A DNA stretch of 64,000 nt from CAWATZ01 sp963784995 (GCA_963784995.1 CAWATZ010000011.1:248001-312000), one strand, 5' to 3'. Positions 9,467 to 19,277 are shown, numbered from the stretch's first letter. A program made the numbers and translations. The notes: generated by a model from the letters alone, not told the origin.

Positions 9467-11567
9467 TCAACGGCTCCCGGCCCTGGCAATCCGGCTTTCC
9501 CGCCACGCCTCGGCGCAGGACTCGAACCCGCGCTCGACGTGCGGACCGGCTTTCCGGGCTGCCGCGCGGATCGGCTCCTCGTCGATCGCCACGCCGCATG
9601 CCCTCAGCAGGCCGGCCGCCTGCGCCGCAATCGCTTCGTCGTAGTCTCCCAGGGCGGACAGCACTTTCCTCCAGTCCCCCGCCGCTTCCCGGACCAGCCG
9701 CTCGGCGTAGCCACGGGCGCTGGTCCGCTTGCCGTCGCCGTCTCCGTCCAGGAACACCGCCCCGGTCAGACCGACGACCCGCGGCTCCGCCACGGGGGAT
9801 GTTGGCTGATACGGCTTCGCGATGGGCCAGTACAGTTCCCGGACGCCCGGCCCGGTGGCGATGGCCGACAGATGAACGTCGTGCCGGAACCGGGGCAGCA
9901 CCCACGCGCCCGACCACTTGACCCCCGGCTTGCGTCCCTCGGAGATGCGGGCCTCGCGGACCTTGACTCCGTTGGCGTACAGTTCCACGCGCTCGGCCGT
10001 CACCCAGCTCGGGCCCAGCACCTCAACGGCCACCTTCACGTCTCCCGTCACCGGAACCAGGTCGCCGGGACCGTGCTGGCCATTGACGCGGATCGTGGTC
10101 AGCAGACCACAGCTGACCAGCACCCGGCCCTCCCGGAAGCCGGCGACCGCTGCCTTGACGTCAATGGCCCCGGGCCGGTCCGCCTTGCAGCGGACGTACG
10201 TCCGGCCCTGTCCGACAATGTACCGGCTGACGTCATGAGAGTCGCTCGACCCGACCGGCGTCAGGTACGTCCCGTGGTTCAGCATTCCCAGCCAGTCGCG
10301 GAACGGCCGATAAACGTCCGATTGCTGCGCTCCGGAGTTCACGACCTCCATCGCATTGGCCTTCAGCTCCCAGCCGTCCAGGTTGTCGCCGGTCAGTGCC
10401 AGGTGGTGTTCCGGTCCGAACGGCCGGAACCCCGAGTGCAGGTCGCGGGGGTGGTTGAGGATGACGATCGGTGCGGCCGTGCGCTCGGCGATGCTGCCGA
10501 AGATGACCGGCCAGCTCTTGCCCTGGTGGTCGGGGACCGGCCCGTCCGCCCGCACCGGGAAAACGTTGAAGTGTCCCAGGGCCGTCGTTACCTCGTTGCC
10601 GACCACTGGTGTGAAGTAATCGCGGACGCCCATCTTGACGGCCACTGCCTGGTAATCGATCTGCCGATTGTGGTCGGTGGCGATGGGCAGCTCGACCTCC
10701 TCGCCGGCCAGCGTCAGCATCCGCTCCTCGATGGTGGAGTCGCCGTGTCCGGAATAGGTCAGCGTGTGAACGTGAGTATCGCAGCTGACGTGCTCCGGTA
10801 CGTGGACCTCCCGCCGGATGGTGAGGGTCTTGCGGACGACGTCCCCGGGCTTGAGGGCGATGCGAACGGAGTCGATGCCGTAGGCGAAACCTCGTCCGGC
10901 GTAAACGGTGTAGGTGCCGGCCGGCAATCCGAAGCGGGCCTTGCCGTCGCCGGTGTAAACGACGCCGGGGCGGACCGCCAATCGGCCGCCGAATGCGGCC
11001 CCAACGCTCATGAGGGCCCCCTGCTCGTTGAGGATGGTGAGCCGGCAAGGCAATGGGCCTGGAACGCCACGGAGGGCGTTCCCTACAGCACCGGCTTCTC
11101 GGACCTCCACCTCGACGGTCGCCTCGGCTAGGACACCGGACACCGGCCGGTCGTCCAGCGTGATCTCGCCGATGCGGACGTCATCGGGGACCTTGCTTCC
11201 CTGCTCGACGAGCAGCGTGTTTTCCCCGGTCACCAGCCGGCCCGCCGGGACCGGAAGATAGACGACCGTGTCATTCTCGTCGGGCTGCAGTCGGGCCAGT
11301 TCCCGGCCGTTGAGAAGGACTTTCCAGGTCTGCTTCACGTCTTGCTGCCGCAACCGCAGAGTCGCATTCAGTCTCGTTGCGCTTCGCCTGGAAGCGAAAA
11401 GACAGGCTCCGTGCTTCGGGGTTTGCGGGGAAGTCGCTCCACTCCCGCTGCTCGCTGTTCCGCAGGTGGTGCAGGCGCGGCGTCAGGACGGTGGTCCCGG
11501 CGAAGGCGGGAAGCGGCAGCGAGACGGCGACCAGGGTCAGCAAGGGCGCAAGGTGTGCATTCGGCAT
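9467..11567 (-). CDS. CehA/McbA-type PHP metallohydrolase (frameshifted)
   Basis: The N-terminus with signal peptide (MPNAHLAPLLTLVAVSLPLP, ATG 11567, GGAGG upstream) is in one frame and the rest is in another. The join falls near 11366, where one extra base separates KRNETE from TLRLRQQDVKQTW. The body has PHP metal motifs DTHVHTLTYSGHGD, ATDHN, NHPRD and SSDSHD, as in CehA/McbA carbaryl-hydrolase-like phosphoesterases; the substrate here is unknown. A half palindrome at about 11054-11096 is read in frame as NALRGVPGPLP. Either a true +1 frameshift mutation or a sequence error. Confidence 0.75.
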
Positions 11568-11649
11568 GGTTTCCTCCCGGGCCGACTCGCTCGCTGGTGT
11601 CGGCCCGGCAATTACCCCCGACAGGATTTGAACCTGTGACCCTCGGTTT

Positions 11650-12344
11650 CAATTCCCACTTCGGCTTTCGCCGCCGTCGTTGAACGTTCGTGGTCTGGAC
11701 TGTATCTTCACCCTGCCGTCTTGGTTTAGGTGGTGACCGTACAGTCTCTGCACAAGCGGCTCATCTGACACAAGGAGGAAGCCATGTCGTCAAATCAGCG
11801 CTTGCTCAGGATTGCCATGACTGCATGCCCGGTCTGCGGTCGGGAGACCAAGAATCCGAAGTTCTGCTCCCACTCGTGCGCAGCCAAGCAGAACAACAGG
11901 CTGGCTCCGAAACGCAAACTCGGCGGCCGTTGCTCGGTCTGCTCCTTGCCGATCCCGCTACGAGCGAAATACTGCGCAGAACACAAACCGAACAAGCCGC
12001 TCGATCGCACGCAACCGATCAGCGCCCTCTTTCAAGGGCGGCAGCGGCATCCGATGTACCGTCTGAACCGGCTTCGGGCAGACGCCCGACGGCAGTACCA
12101 TGCAGCCTGCCCGTACTGCTGCGTCTGCTGCGGCTACGACAAACACATCGATGTTTGCCACAAGCGACCTCTGGCATCCTTCCCGGAGGATACGCCAATC
12201 GCGGTTGTGAACTCCCTTGAGAACCTCGCCGGGCTTTGCCCGACATGTCACTGGGAGTTCGATCACGGACTCTTGCAGTTTTAGGTTTTCCTGATCAGGT
12301 CACATTCATCGCGTGGTTTCCCCTCGCGATGCCCAATTGTGTCT
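11650..12344 (-). ncRNA. Group I self-splicing intron in tRNA-Arg
   Basis: 695 nt. The 5' exon ends in GGTTTCCT, and the intron holds the internal guide GGGAAACC (12322-12315), giving a full P1 with the expected U-G pair at the splice site. The J3/4-P4 region CAGGAAAACCTAAA (12293 downward) resembles the core of the Anabaena tRNA intron. The P7 strands are GACTGTACGG (11746-11737) and AGATACAGTCC (11707-11697). The last intron base is G. The middle is occupied by an HNH gene on the opposite strand. Confidence 0.88.
11784..12284 (+). CDS. HNH endonuclease inside the intron, antisense to it
   Basis: 166 residues. Zinc-binding pairs CPVC, FCSHSC and CSVC are followed by a C-terminal HNH-type module: CCVCCGYDKHIDVCHKRP, then NLAGLCPTCHWEFDHGLL. 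This fits a homing endonuclease that spreads the intron. AAGGAGG at 11772 sits six bases before the ATG on the plus strand, so it is built for translation from a plus-strand transcript, opposite to the tRNA and intron. Its 3' end overlaps the intron core (stop at 12282-12284). The target is presumably the uninterrupted tRNA gene; that is inference. Confidence 0.85.
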   Translation: MSSNQRLLRIAMTACPVCGRETKNPKFCSHSCAAKQNNRLAPKRKLGGRCSVCSLPIPLRAKYCAEHKPNKPLDRTQPISALFQGRQRHPMYRLNRLRADARRQYHAACPYCCVCCGYDKHIDVCHKRPLASFPEDTPIAVVNSLENLAGLCPTCHWEFDHGLLQF

Positions 12345-12534
12345 AGGAAACCGATGCTCTATCCCCTGAGCTACGGGGGCGGGACAACGTCCCGCAGATC
12401 ATCCTAGCACGTCCCCGGAATCCGACAAGGCCGTCAAGCACTCCGGCGAACAATGTATCGATCCAGTTGCAGAGGATTGCCTGCCAGGCTGCCGGCTCCT
12501 ACAACGCTCCTTGCTTGCTTCTCACAGGACGAGA

Positions 12535-12822
12535 GCCGGAGGGCCAGGTCTAGCTCCGGTGCTTCTGCACCAGGGCGGCGTTGCGCCGCCCGAGCGTTTC
12601 GCCGTGCATCCGTCCCAGGGAAGGCTGTTTCAGCCCCGCTACCGGGAGGTCACCTCATCGGTGAGACGTGGACTGGAACAACCCCGCCAACCGTGGTCCC
12701 ACGTCTCACCGATGAGGTGACCTCCCGGCGGGTCCGAGAGCCTTCCGTGTCCCAGGTCGTGTCGTAGACGTCTTCCGGCGCAAGCAAGGGACAGCCCGCT
12801 GCCTGGCTGGGCTGTCCCGCCA
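12535..12822 (+). ncRNA. Retron-like structured RNA element, copy 1
   Basis: Conserved order: a1 strand GCCGGAGGGC-CAG-GTCTA, then GC, hairpin GGTGC/GCACC, hairpin GGGCGGC/GCCGCCC, a GCG-TTT-CGC hairpin, hairpin GGCTG-TTT-CAGCC, a long stem (12642-12671 with 12699-12728, 30 bp perfect), and a conserved tail. The a2 strand TAGAC-GTCTTCCGGC (12765-12779) closes the element. The closing stem ending in TA, the AGC after it, the TTT-loop hairpins and the long stem match retron msr-msd RNA. A further GGGACAG/CTGTCCC hairpin follows. No reverse transcriptase is adjacent. Confidence 0.65.
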
Positions 12823-12857
12823 TTCCCTTCGGGGGTGCAACGAAAGGACCTCCTGTG

Positions 12858-14928
12858 ATGCCGCTTCATCGCTGCTTCCGAGCCGCCTGCCTGGCGGCGG
12901 TTGCCTGCTTCCTTGTCTCCCTGGCGCTGGCCGAACCGCCCGCATCCGCAACCAGGCCGCTGACCGTGGACGACCTTTACCGGCTCGATGGACTTGGAGC
13001 GCTCACCCTGGCTCCGAACGGCAAGTCGGCCGTCTGCGTCCGGCAGTGGATTGACCCCCAGCGGAAGGAAGAACGCCATTCCCTCTGGCTGGTCGAGGGC
13101 AGTCGGGACAAGGTCCGACCGCTGGAAGAAGGCGAGCCCGACGCCCGCGCTCCGCTCTTTTCGCCCGATGGCAAGTGGATTGTGTTTCTCTCCACCCGTC
13201 CCCGACCGCAGGGCTGGAAACAGACTCCCCCGGCGCCGCCCGCGTCGGACCCGGCCCTCGATCTGTGGCTGCTGCCGGCCGGAGGCGGGCCGGCCATTCC
13301 GCTGGCGGGTCCGGAGAAGCCATACGGGCGGGTCTTCAACGACGGTTTTTACGGCCGGGCGGCTTTCTCGCCGGATGGCCGGAAACTGGTGTTCGTGGCG
13401 GACGATGGGGCCGACCCGCGGACGCCGGAGGAGCTTCGCAACGACGTGCTCGTGGTCCGGCCCGACCAGGGAGAGGGCTACACCGGCTACGGTCCGGCCC
13501 AGGTGTGGGTCGCCGAACTGGAGGAGAAGCCGGCCCGATCGGCGGCACGCAAGGTCCAGCGGCTGACCCGGGATGACGTCTGGTACGGCGATCCGCAGTG
13601 GTCCCCGGACGGCAAGACCCTGGTGGTCCACGCCAACCGCACGGAAGATCGGGAGTCGGTCCGGTACAGCATCAACCACAATTTCGATCTGTGGGCCATT
13701 GACGTCGCCTCGGGGCGGATCAAGCAGCTGACGGAGGGGAAGGGCCCGAAAGTCTCGGCGCGGTTTACTCCGGACGGCAAGCGGCTTGTCTGTCTGAGCG
13801 TGCCGCGTCAGGGACCGCATCGGGACATCTTCAACCTTGGCGTGGTGGAACTGGACGGCGACAGGCCGCGGTTCCGGATCCTCTTCGATCATCATGGAGA
13901 CGATTCCGGCAAAGCACCGTTCCCGGCAGCCGCCTTTCCCTTGCCCGCTGACTGCTGGGACGGAGAGCATCTGCTGTACAACAGCGAGGCCGGCGTGAGG
14001 ACGCATCTGGTTCGCCTGGACCTGAAGACGGGGAAAGGAGAGCGGATCAACCTGTCCGGGAAGGACTTGCCCGAGCCGGGTCCGGGGACCGCCCTGAGCC
14101 GGCTGCTGCGCCGGCAGCAACTCCAGCCGGCCGGGAACCTTGTCCTGAAGGACCGCCGGCTGGCTCCGGCCACGGTCGTCGCCTGGAAGCACGAAGGGCT
14201 GGAACTGGAGGGCATCCTGACCGTGCCGCCGGAGGGGGTCGGCAAGGCGCCTTACCCGCTCGTGGTCCATCCGCACGGCGGTCCGCACAGCCGATCGGTG
14301 CTGGGGTTCGACTTCACCGTCCAGGTGCTGGCGGGCCAGGGGTACGCGGTCTTCCAGCCCAATTTCCGGGGCAGCTCCGGCTATACCCGGAAGTTCCTCG
14401 ACGCGGACCGCCAGGATTTCGGCGGCGGCGACATGCGCGACATCCAGGCCGGGGTCGATGATCTGATCCGCCAGGGGAAGGTGGATGGGGACCGGCTGTT
14501 CGTCTACGGCGTCAGCTACGGTGGCTTCATGACCAGCTGGCTGGTGGGCCAGACGGACCGATTCCGGGCAGCGGTGGCCCAGAATGCGGTGACCGATCTC
14601 AACATGATGTGGAGCTTGAGCGACCTGCAAAGCTGGACCGAGTGGGAGTTCGGCGGCAAGCCGTGGGAGGCGCCCGAGCGGATGCGCAAGCTCAGTCCGC
14701 TCACCTATGCGGATCGGGTCAAGACGCCGACGCTGATCCTCCATTCGCGCGACGATCGGCGTTGCCCGCTGCCGATGGGCCAGGCGTTTCACCAGGCCCT
14801 CCGCGCGCAAGGTCCCGACCCAGCTGGTGATTTATCCCAACGAGGGCCACGGCATTCGCCAGCCGCGACATCGAGAGGACGTGCTGCGGCGGGTGCTGGA
14901 GTGGTTCAGCAAGTATGACCGGCGGTAG
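12858..14928 (+). CDS. S9 family (prolyl oligopeptidase-like) peptidase, frameshifted near its end
   Basis: Signal peptide, then a WD40-like propeller of repeated SPDGK/SPDGR blocks, then an alpha/beta-hydrolase domain. The catalytic Ser is in GVSYGG (near residue 553) and the Asp is in HSRDDRR. The His lies in PNEGHGI, reached only after a one-base frameshift near 14806-14811; the frame then ends at TAG 14926 with EWFSKYDRR. Without the shift, the tail is nonsense and the triad is broken. Exported aminopeptidase/oligopeptidase. The gene lies between retron-like copies 1 and 2. Confidence 0.85.
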
Positions 14929-15015
14929 CAGCCGGCGGAGACCCGACGGGGAGCGCGGCCTCAGCCGGTGGCTTGCCTGAGTGGCGGTCGCTTGTACAAC
15001 AGCCCTGGCATGCGA

Positions 15016-15294
15016 CGGAGGGCCAGGTCTAGCTCAGGTGCCTTGCACCAGGGCGGCGTTGCGCCGCCCGAGCGTTTTGCCTGCCATTCCTCACAAGGAA
15101 GGCTGTTTCAGCCCCGCTGCCGCAGTAGCGCGACGCGCGTTACCGGTGGCCTGGGGCTGCCCCGCTAACCGTGGCTCCACCGGTAACGCGCGTTGCGCTA
15201 CTGCGGCGGGTCCGAGAGCCTTCCGAGTCCCAGGTCGTGTGGTAGACGCCTCCGGAGCAAGCAGGGGGCAGCTCGGCCAGCTGCCGGGCTGCCC
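15016..15294 (+). ncRNA. Retron-like structured RNA element, copy 2
   Basis: Same order as copy 1 and strongly similar outside the stem: CGGAGGGC-CAG-GTCTAGC, GGTGC/GCACC hairpin, GGGCGGC/GCCGCCC hairpin, GCG-TTT hairpin, GGCTG-TTT-CAGCC. The long stem (15119-15149 with 15177-15207) has 31 pairs, one of them G-U, and is unrelated in sequence to the stem of copy 1. The tail and TAGAC follow at 15243. The closing stem is weaker here (six pairs before a mismatch). A GGGGCAG/CTGCCCC hairpin follows. Confidence 0.65.
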
Positions 15295-15338
15295 CGATTT
15301 CCTGACGCCATTGACACCTTTGAGTGGGGGGATGAGGA

Positions 15339-15959
15339 ATGTTGTTTGACCACAACAAGTTCGTGGTGAAATCGCAGAGCAAGAAGTTCTCCTCGAAGAA
15401 AGTCTTTGAGATCGCGGATGCGGAAAGCGGTCAGACGCTTGGCACCGCCCTGGACACGGCCGGGTTCCTGGCGTCGCTGTTTGGCTCGGTGAAGATTGAG
15501 GTCCGGGACGTCTCCAACGACGCCCTGCTCTTTTGCGTCAGCCGCAGCGGCTGGCTGTTCAAAAAAGACGAGGTGCTGGACGCTCAGGGGCAGGTGATCG
15601 GCCGCTACAAGGCCAAGCGGTTCAGCCTCAGCGGCGGGTACAACGTCTACGACAAGGACGGCAAGCAGCTGGCCGAGATCAAGGGGAAGATCTTCAAGGC
15701 GGAGTACAAGTTCATGGCTCCCGACAAGACCACGGAGATGGGCTCGGTGTCTCGAACGTGGAGCGGCCTGGCCAAGTCCATGCTCTCGGGGGACGATACC
15801 TACGCCGTGCAGATTGGCCCCAAGTACGAGAAGGATTCCAACGTCAAGAGCATGATCCTGGGTGCGGCGCTGGCCGTCGAGTCGATCTACAAGAAGGAGA
15901 AGAAGGGCGGCAAGGAGGGCGGTGGCGAGAGCGGCGGCGGTGGCGGAGACGAGGATTGA
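15339..15959 (+). CDS. LURP-one-related / scramblase-like protein
   Basis: 206 residues, starting at ATG 15339. The beta-rich core runs from FVVKSQSKKFSSKKVFEIAD through GYNVYDKDGKQLAEIKGK to DDTYAVQIGP, the pattern of the LURP-one/phospholipid scramblase (tubby-like) superfamily. No signal peptide. The C-terminus is a low-complexity Lys then Gly tail (KKEKKGGKEGGGESGGGGG). The role in bacteria is not established; binding to membrane lipid is the usual guess. Confidence 0.75.
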   Translation: MLFDHNKFVVKSQSKKFSSKKVFEIADAESGQTLGTALDTAGFLASLFGSVKIEVRDVSNDALLFCVSRSGWLFKKDEVLDAQGQVIGRYKAKRFSLSGGYNVYDKDGKQLAEIKGKIFKAEYKFMAPDKTTEMGSVSRTWSGLAKSMLSGDDTYAVQIGPKYEKDSNVKSMILGAALAVESIYKKEKKGGKEGGGESGGGGGDED

Positions 15960-15992
15960 CGAAGGCCCCTCCCTTGCGGGAAAGGGAAAGCA

Positions 15993-17003
15993 TTGCTTCA
16001 GATCCTGACCGAGGTCGAATTGGACCAGGCCTGGCTGCGGCGCGTGCAAGCGCTGCCGGACGTGAAGCTTCACGTCCTCCCGGCCCACCCCAAGGAGTGG
16101 AGTCTGGCCGGCGACCTGGCACGGGCAACGGAAATCCTGCTCTGCAAACGGCCTCCCGACAACCTCGGCGACCTGACCGGCCTGAAACTGTTGCAAATCA
16201 GCACGGTCGGCTACGAGCATCTCCGCCACCTGGGGCTGGCCGATCGCCCGTTCCGCGTCTGCAATGCCCGTGGACTCTTCGACACGGCCATCGCCGAGTG
16301 GAACCTGGCGATGATGGTCTGTCTGATCCGCGACCTGCCTTCCCTGATCCGCAACCAGGAGCGCTGCCACTGGGAGCGCACGGACCGCTCCCAGCAAGAG
16401 GTGCGCGGCCGAGTGGTCGGCCTGTGGGGCTACGGCGGCATCGGCCGGGAGACGGCCCGCCTGGCGCGGGCATTCGGCATGACCGTCCACGCCATGACCC
16501 GCTCCGGCGTCCCACCCCGGCACAACACCTACGTCCAGGCGGGCACCGGCGACCCGGACGGTATCCTGCCCCACCGCGTTTTCGTCGCCGGCCAGGAGCG
16601 CGCGTTCCTGTCGGGGCTGGACTTCCTGGTGCTGGCCTTGCCGCACACCCGGCAGAGCGACGGCATGATCGGCGAGGAGCAGCTCCAGGCGCTGCCGAAC
16701 ACGGCTTTCCTGCTCAACCCGGCTCGCGGTCCGATTGTTCAGGAGCAGGCCCTGCTGCGCGCCCTGACCGAAGGCTGGATCTCGGGGGCAGCCCTGGATA
16801 CGCACTTCGCCTATCCGCTGCCGGCCGAGCACCCGCTCTGGCGTTTCCCCAACGTGATCCTGACGCCGCACGTCTCCGGGGCCGACAAGAGCGGCAACTT
16901 CCCCGGCCGAATTGCAGACCTGCTGATCCAGAACGTGCAGCGCTACCGGGAGGGACGGCCGCTGCTGAACGAAATCACCGCGCGAGAGTGGCGGGAGGCT
17001 TGA
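15993..17003 (+). CDS. D-isomer-specific 2-hydroxyacid dehydrogenase
   Basis: 336 residues. The NAD-binding site is GLWGYGGIGRETA (around residues 143-155). The catalytic Arg is in LLNPARGPIV and the catalytic His in LTPHVSGAD. Family members reduce 2-keto acids (phosphoglycerate, glyoxylate and others); the substrate cannot be read from sequence. The start is TTG at 15993 after GGGAAAGGGA; no in-frame ATG fits better. It lies 33 bases behind the LURP-one gene, possibly co-transcribed with it. Confidence 0.85.
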   Translation: MLQILTEVELDQAWLRRVQALPDVKLHVLPAHPKEWSLAGDLARATEILLCKRPPDNLGDLTGLKLLQISTVGYEHLRHLGLADRPFRVCNARGLFDTAIAEWNLAMMVCLIRDLPSLIRNQERCHWERTDRSQQEVRGRVVGLWGYGGIGRETARLARAFGMTVHAMTRSGVPPRHNTYVQAGTGDPDGILPHRVFVAGQERAFLSGLDFLVLALPHTRQSDGMIGEEQLQALPNTAFLLNPARGPIVQEQALLRALTEGWISGAALDTHFAYPLPAEHPLWRFPNVILTPHVSGADKSGNFPGRIADLLIQNVQRYREGRPLLNEITAREWREA

Positions 17004-17110
17004 GCGCCGATCTGGAAAGCTCCCGCGGACTTTACCTCCTCTACCCAGCGGGTAGAATGGCATTGGCACATACTCGCACCCCAGGCGGACCCTGCTGGAG
17101 GTATTGTCTC

Positions 17111-17693
17111 ATGGCAACCGACCCGGATGATCGCGACCTGATCCAGCGCTGGTGTCAAGGAGACCAGGAGGCGGCCCGGCGGATCGTCGAGCATTACGTC
17201 GATCAGCTGGTCGGCCTGGCCCGCCGCCATTTGAACCCCAAGCTGGCCGGACGCATTGACCCGGAGGACATCGTCCAGTCGGCCTTCCGCACCTTCTTCT
17301 TGCGCCCGGGAAGGGCAGTTCCACTTCTCCGAGCAGGATGACCTGGTCAAGCTGCTGGTGCGCATCACCCTGAACAAGACCCTGCGCCAGATCGCCCACC
17401 ACCGCGCCGCCAAGCGCAATCCCGGCAAGGAAGAAGTCCCGGACGTTGATGGCGACCAGATCAAGGACATCCTCGACTCCGAACCGACGCCGGAAGATGC
17501 CGCCGAGTTCATGGACCAGCTGGATCACCTTTTCCAGCGAATTCCTGCCCTGGGTCGGCAGATCCTCGAATTGCGCTTGCAAGGGCACTCCAACGCGGAG
17601 ATCTGCGCCCTGCTCGGCCTCAACGACGACCGAGCCATTCGCCGGGCCCTGGAGCACGTCAAGGCGATGGTCCAGCGCGAAGGACTCCAGTAA
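17111..17693 (+). CDS. ECF-type RNA polymerase sigma factor (frameshifted)
   Basis: Starts at ATG 17111 behind a GGAGG site. Region 2 (ARRHLNPKLAGRIDPEDIVQSAFRTFF) is in the first frame. Near 17308-17312 one extra C in a CCC run moves the frame, and the rest (REGQFHFSEQDDLVKLLV, then the helix-turn-helix region LELRLQGHSNAEICALLG) continues to the stop at 17691. About 194 residues when joined, typical of planctomycete ECF sigma factors. As written, translation would stop at 17341. No anti-sigma gene is visible beside it. Confidence 0.8.
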
Positions 17694-17926
17694 CGCCGCG
17701 CGCCCTGTCTGGAATGGGTCCGGTGTGCCCTTCCGTCACGTCCGCGCACCGTTTCCGCACACCTCCTCACACGGCTGGCCGTTGACCCGCAGGCCGTTTT
17801 GCACTCGGCAAGCGGGTTCCGCTCTTCCGAGCGCGGTTTTCCTCTCTGCTGTCCCTTCCGGCATCGCGTTTGCACTCCTCAAACCTCATGGGTGAGTTTC
17901 AACCGACGCAGAATGAGAGGTGTCAC

Positions 17927-18460
17927 ATGCGCGGCACAGAAACAATTCCGCCGAAGGACGAGATGGTCCTGAAGGCCCACACAGCTGGGGACCTGATGAC
18001 GCCCAACCCCATTTCCATCCAGTACAAGGCCACCGTGGCCGAGGCGATCGCTCTCTTGACCGATCGCGGGTTCAGCGCCGCGCCGGTTATCGACGAGGCA
18101 GGGCATGCCGTCGGCGTGATTAGCCGGACGGACCTGCTGGTCCATGACCGGGAGCGGATGACCCATCCGCAGACCGTTCCGGAAGGCGACGATCCGTTCG
18201 TTCGCCGGGCCCTGTGGCAGGAGCCGATCCCGGAGGGCTTCTCGGTCGAGGAAGTCGATCCGACCCTGGTGTGCGACATCATGACGCCGGTGGTCTTCTC
18301 GGTGCTGCCGGAATCCACCGTGGAGCAGGTCATCGAGGACATGCTGGGTCTGCGAGTGCATCAGCTGTTTGTCGTGGACCGCAACCAGGTGCTGGTGGGC
18401 GTCATCAGCGCCCTGGACGTGCTGCGGCACCTGCGGCCGCTGCACAAAGCGGCAACGTGA
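17927..18460 (+). CDS. Tandem CBS-domain protein
   Basis: 177 residues from ATG 17927, with GAGAGG six bases upstream. Two CBS domains: TAGDLMTPNPISIQYKATVA to GVISRTDLL, and VCDIMTPVVFSVLPESTVE to GVISALDVLRHL. CBS pairs bind adenosine nucleotides and act as regulatory modules. No fused catalytic domain. Stands alone between the sigma factor and a palindrome. Confidence 0.85.
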   Translation: MRGTETIPPKDEMVLKAHTAGDLMTPNPISIQYKATVAEAIALLTDRGFSAAPVIDEAGHAVGVISRTDLLVHDRERMTHPQTVPEGDDPFVRRALWQEPIPEGFSVEEVDPTLVCDIMTPVVFSVLPESTVEQVIEDMLGLRVHQLFVVDRNQVLVGVISALDVLRHLRPLHKAAT

Positions 18461-18473
18461 GCGCTTCTCCCAG

Positions 18474-18548
18474 GGCGAGCCGGGAGCGTCAGCTCCCGGA
18501 TTCTCCGACGAATCGGAAGAATCCGGGACCTGACGCTCCCGGCTCGCC
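18474..18548. repeat. Intergenic palindrome
   Basis: Near-perfect inverted repeat with arms of about 30 bp (GGCGAGCCGGGAGCGTCAG and its complement, one mismatch region) and a loop of 13-17 nt. A related half copy occurs inside the SGNH hydrolase gene at about 32287-32317. Confidence 0.8.
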
Positions 18549-18692
18549 TTTCGCTTTGCCCCTCCTCTCCGAATGCCAGCCCGCCTCTCTCCGTCTACCC
18601 AGTGAGGGCCCCTGTGCCTACCTTGACGAGGATACCTGAGCGTTTCCTCCGGGTTGGTGCCGGGGACGTTGAATCTCACAAGGAGAAAACCG

Positions 18693-19271
18693 ATGCGTTT
18701 GGTTGTTGCTTTGCTGACGGGCTTGCTGGTCCTGGCTCCCACCGCCGGACAGACCGAGGAGAAGAAAGGAGACAAGAAGGTGGCTCCCGTACTGAATTTC
18801 AAGATGAAGGACATTGACGGCAAGGAAGTCGATCTGTCGCGCTACCAGGGCAAGGTGGTCCTGTTCGTGAACGTGGCCAGCGAGTGCGGGCTGACGCCGC
18901 AGTACAAGGAGCTGCAGGCGCTGCACGAGAAGTACGGCAAGGGCGGCCTGGCCATCGTCGGCGTCCCCGCCAACGAGTTCGGGGCCCAGGAACCGGGCTC
19001 GAATGAGGAAATCAAGAAGTTCTGCTCCACCGAGTACAAGGTCAAGTTCGACATGATGGGCAAGGTGGTGGTCAAGGGCAAGGGTATCTGTCCGCTGTAC
19101 AAGTTCCTGACCAGCAAGGAAACCAACCCGAAGTTCGCCGGCGACATCCAGTGGAACTTCACCAAGTTCTTGATCGGCAAGAACGGCGAGGTAATCAACC
19201 GCTTCGAGCCGAGGATCAAGCCCGACGCGGCCGAGGTCACCAAGGCCATCGAGGAAGAACTGAAGAAGTAA
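18693..19271 (+). CDS. Exported glutathione peroxidase family protein
   Basis: 192 residues from ATG 18693 after AAGGAG. The signal peptide ends near PTAGQTEE. Thioredoxin-fold peroxidase with the catalytic Cys in NVASECGLTPQY, the Gln region in ANEFGAQEPGS, and the Trp in WNFTKFLIGKNG. Reduces hydroperoxides, in most bacteria using thioredoxin rather than glutathione. Probably periplasmic. Convergent with the kinase gene; a long inverted repeat separates them. Confidence 0.93.
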   Translation: MRLVVALLTGLLVLAPTAGQTEEKKGDKKVAPVLNFKMKDIDGKEVDLSRYQGKVVLFVNVASECGLTPQYKELQALHEKYGKGGLAIVGVPANEFGAQEPGSNEEIKKFCSTEYKVKFDMMGKVVVKGKGICPLYKFLTSKETNPKFAGDIQWNFTKFLIGKNGEVINRFEPRIKPDAAEVTKAIEEELKK

Positions 19272-19277
19272 TCTTTC

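Larger units (their letters stand above)
11613..12380 (-). tRNA. tRNA-Arg(CCU) interrupted by a group I intron
   Basis: The 5' half is at 12380-12345 and the 3' half at 11649-11613. Joined, they give a regular 73-nt cloverleaf: acceptor GCCCCCG with CGGGGGT (ending in G-U), D stem GCTC/GAGC, anticodon stem TCGGT/ACCGA, loop TTCCTAA with anticodon CCT, T stem ACAGG/CCTGT around TTCAAAT, and A73. CCA is not encoded. The intron sits between T36 and A37. This decodes AGG. Group I introns in tRNA-Arg(CCU) are known from Agrobacterium. Confidence 0.92.

Noticed and set aside
12787..12822. GGGACAG/CTGTCCC hairpin as an independent terminator
   Set aside because: It recurs with compensating changes right after all three retron-like copies, so I count it as part of those elements, though it may also terminate them.
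15533..17100. Long plus-strand frame overlapping the LURP-one and dehydrogenase genes
   Set aside because: Low-complexity Arg/Gly/Pro translation in a shifted frame. Only its last part, from 17111, is the real sigma factor start.
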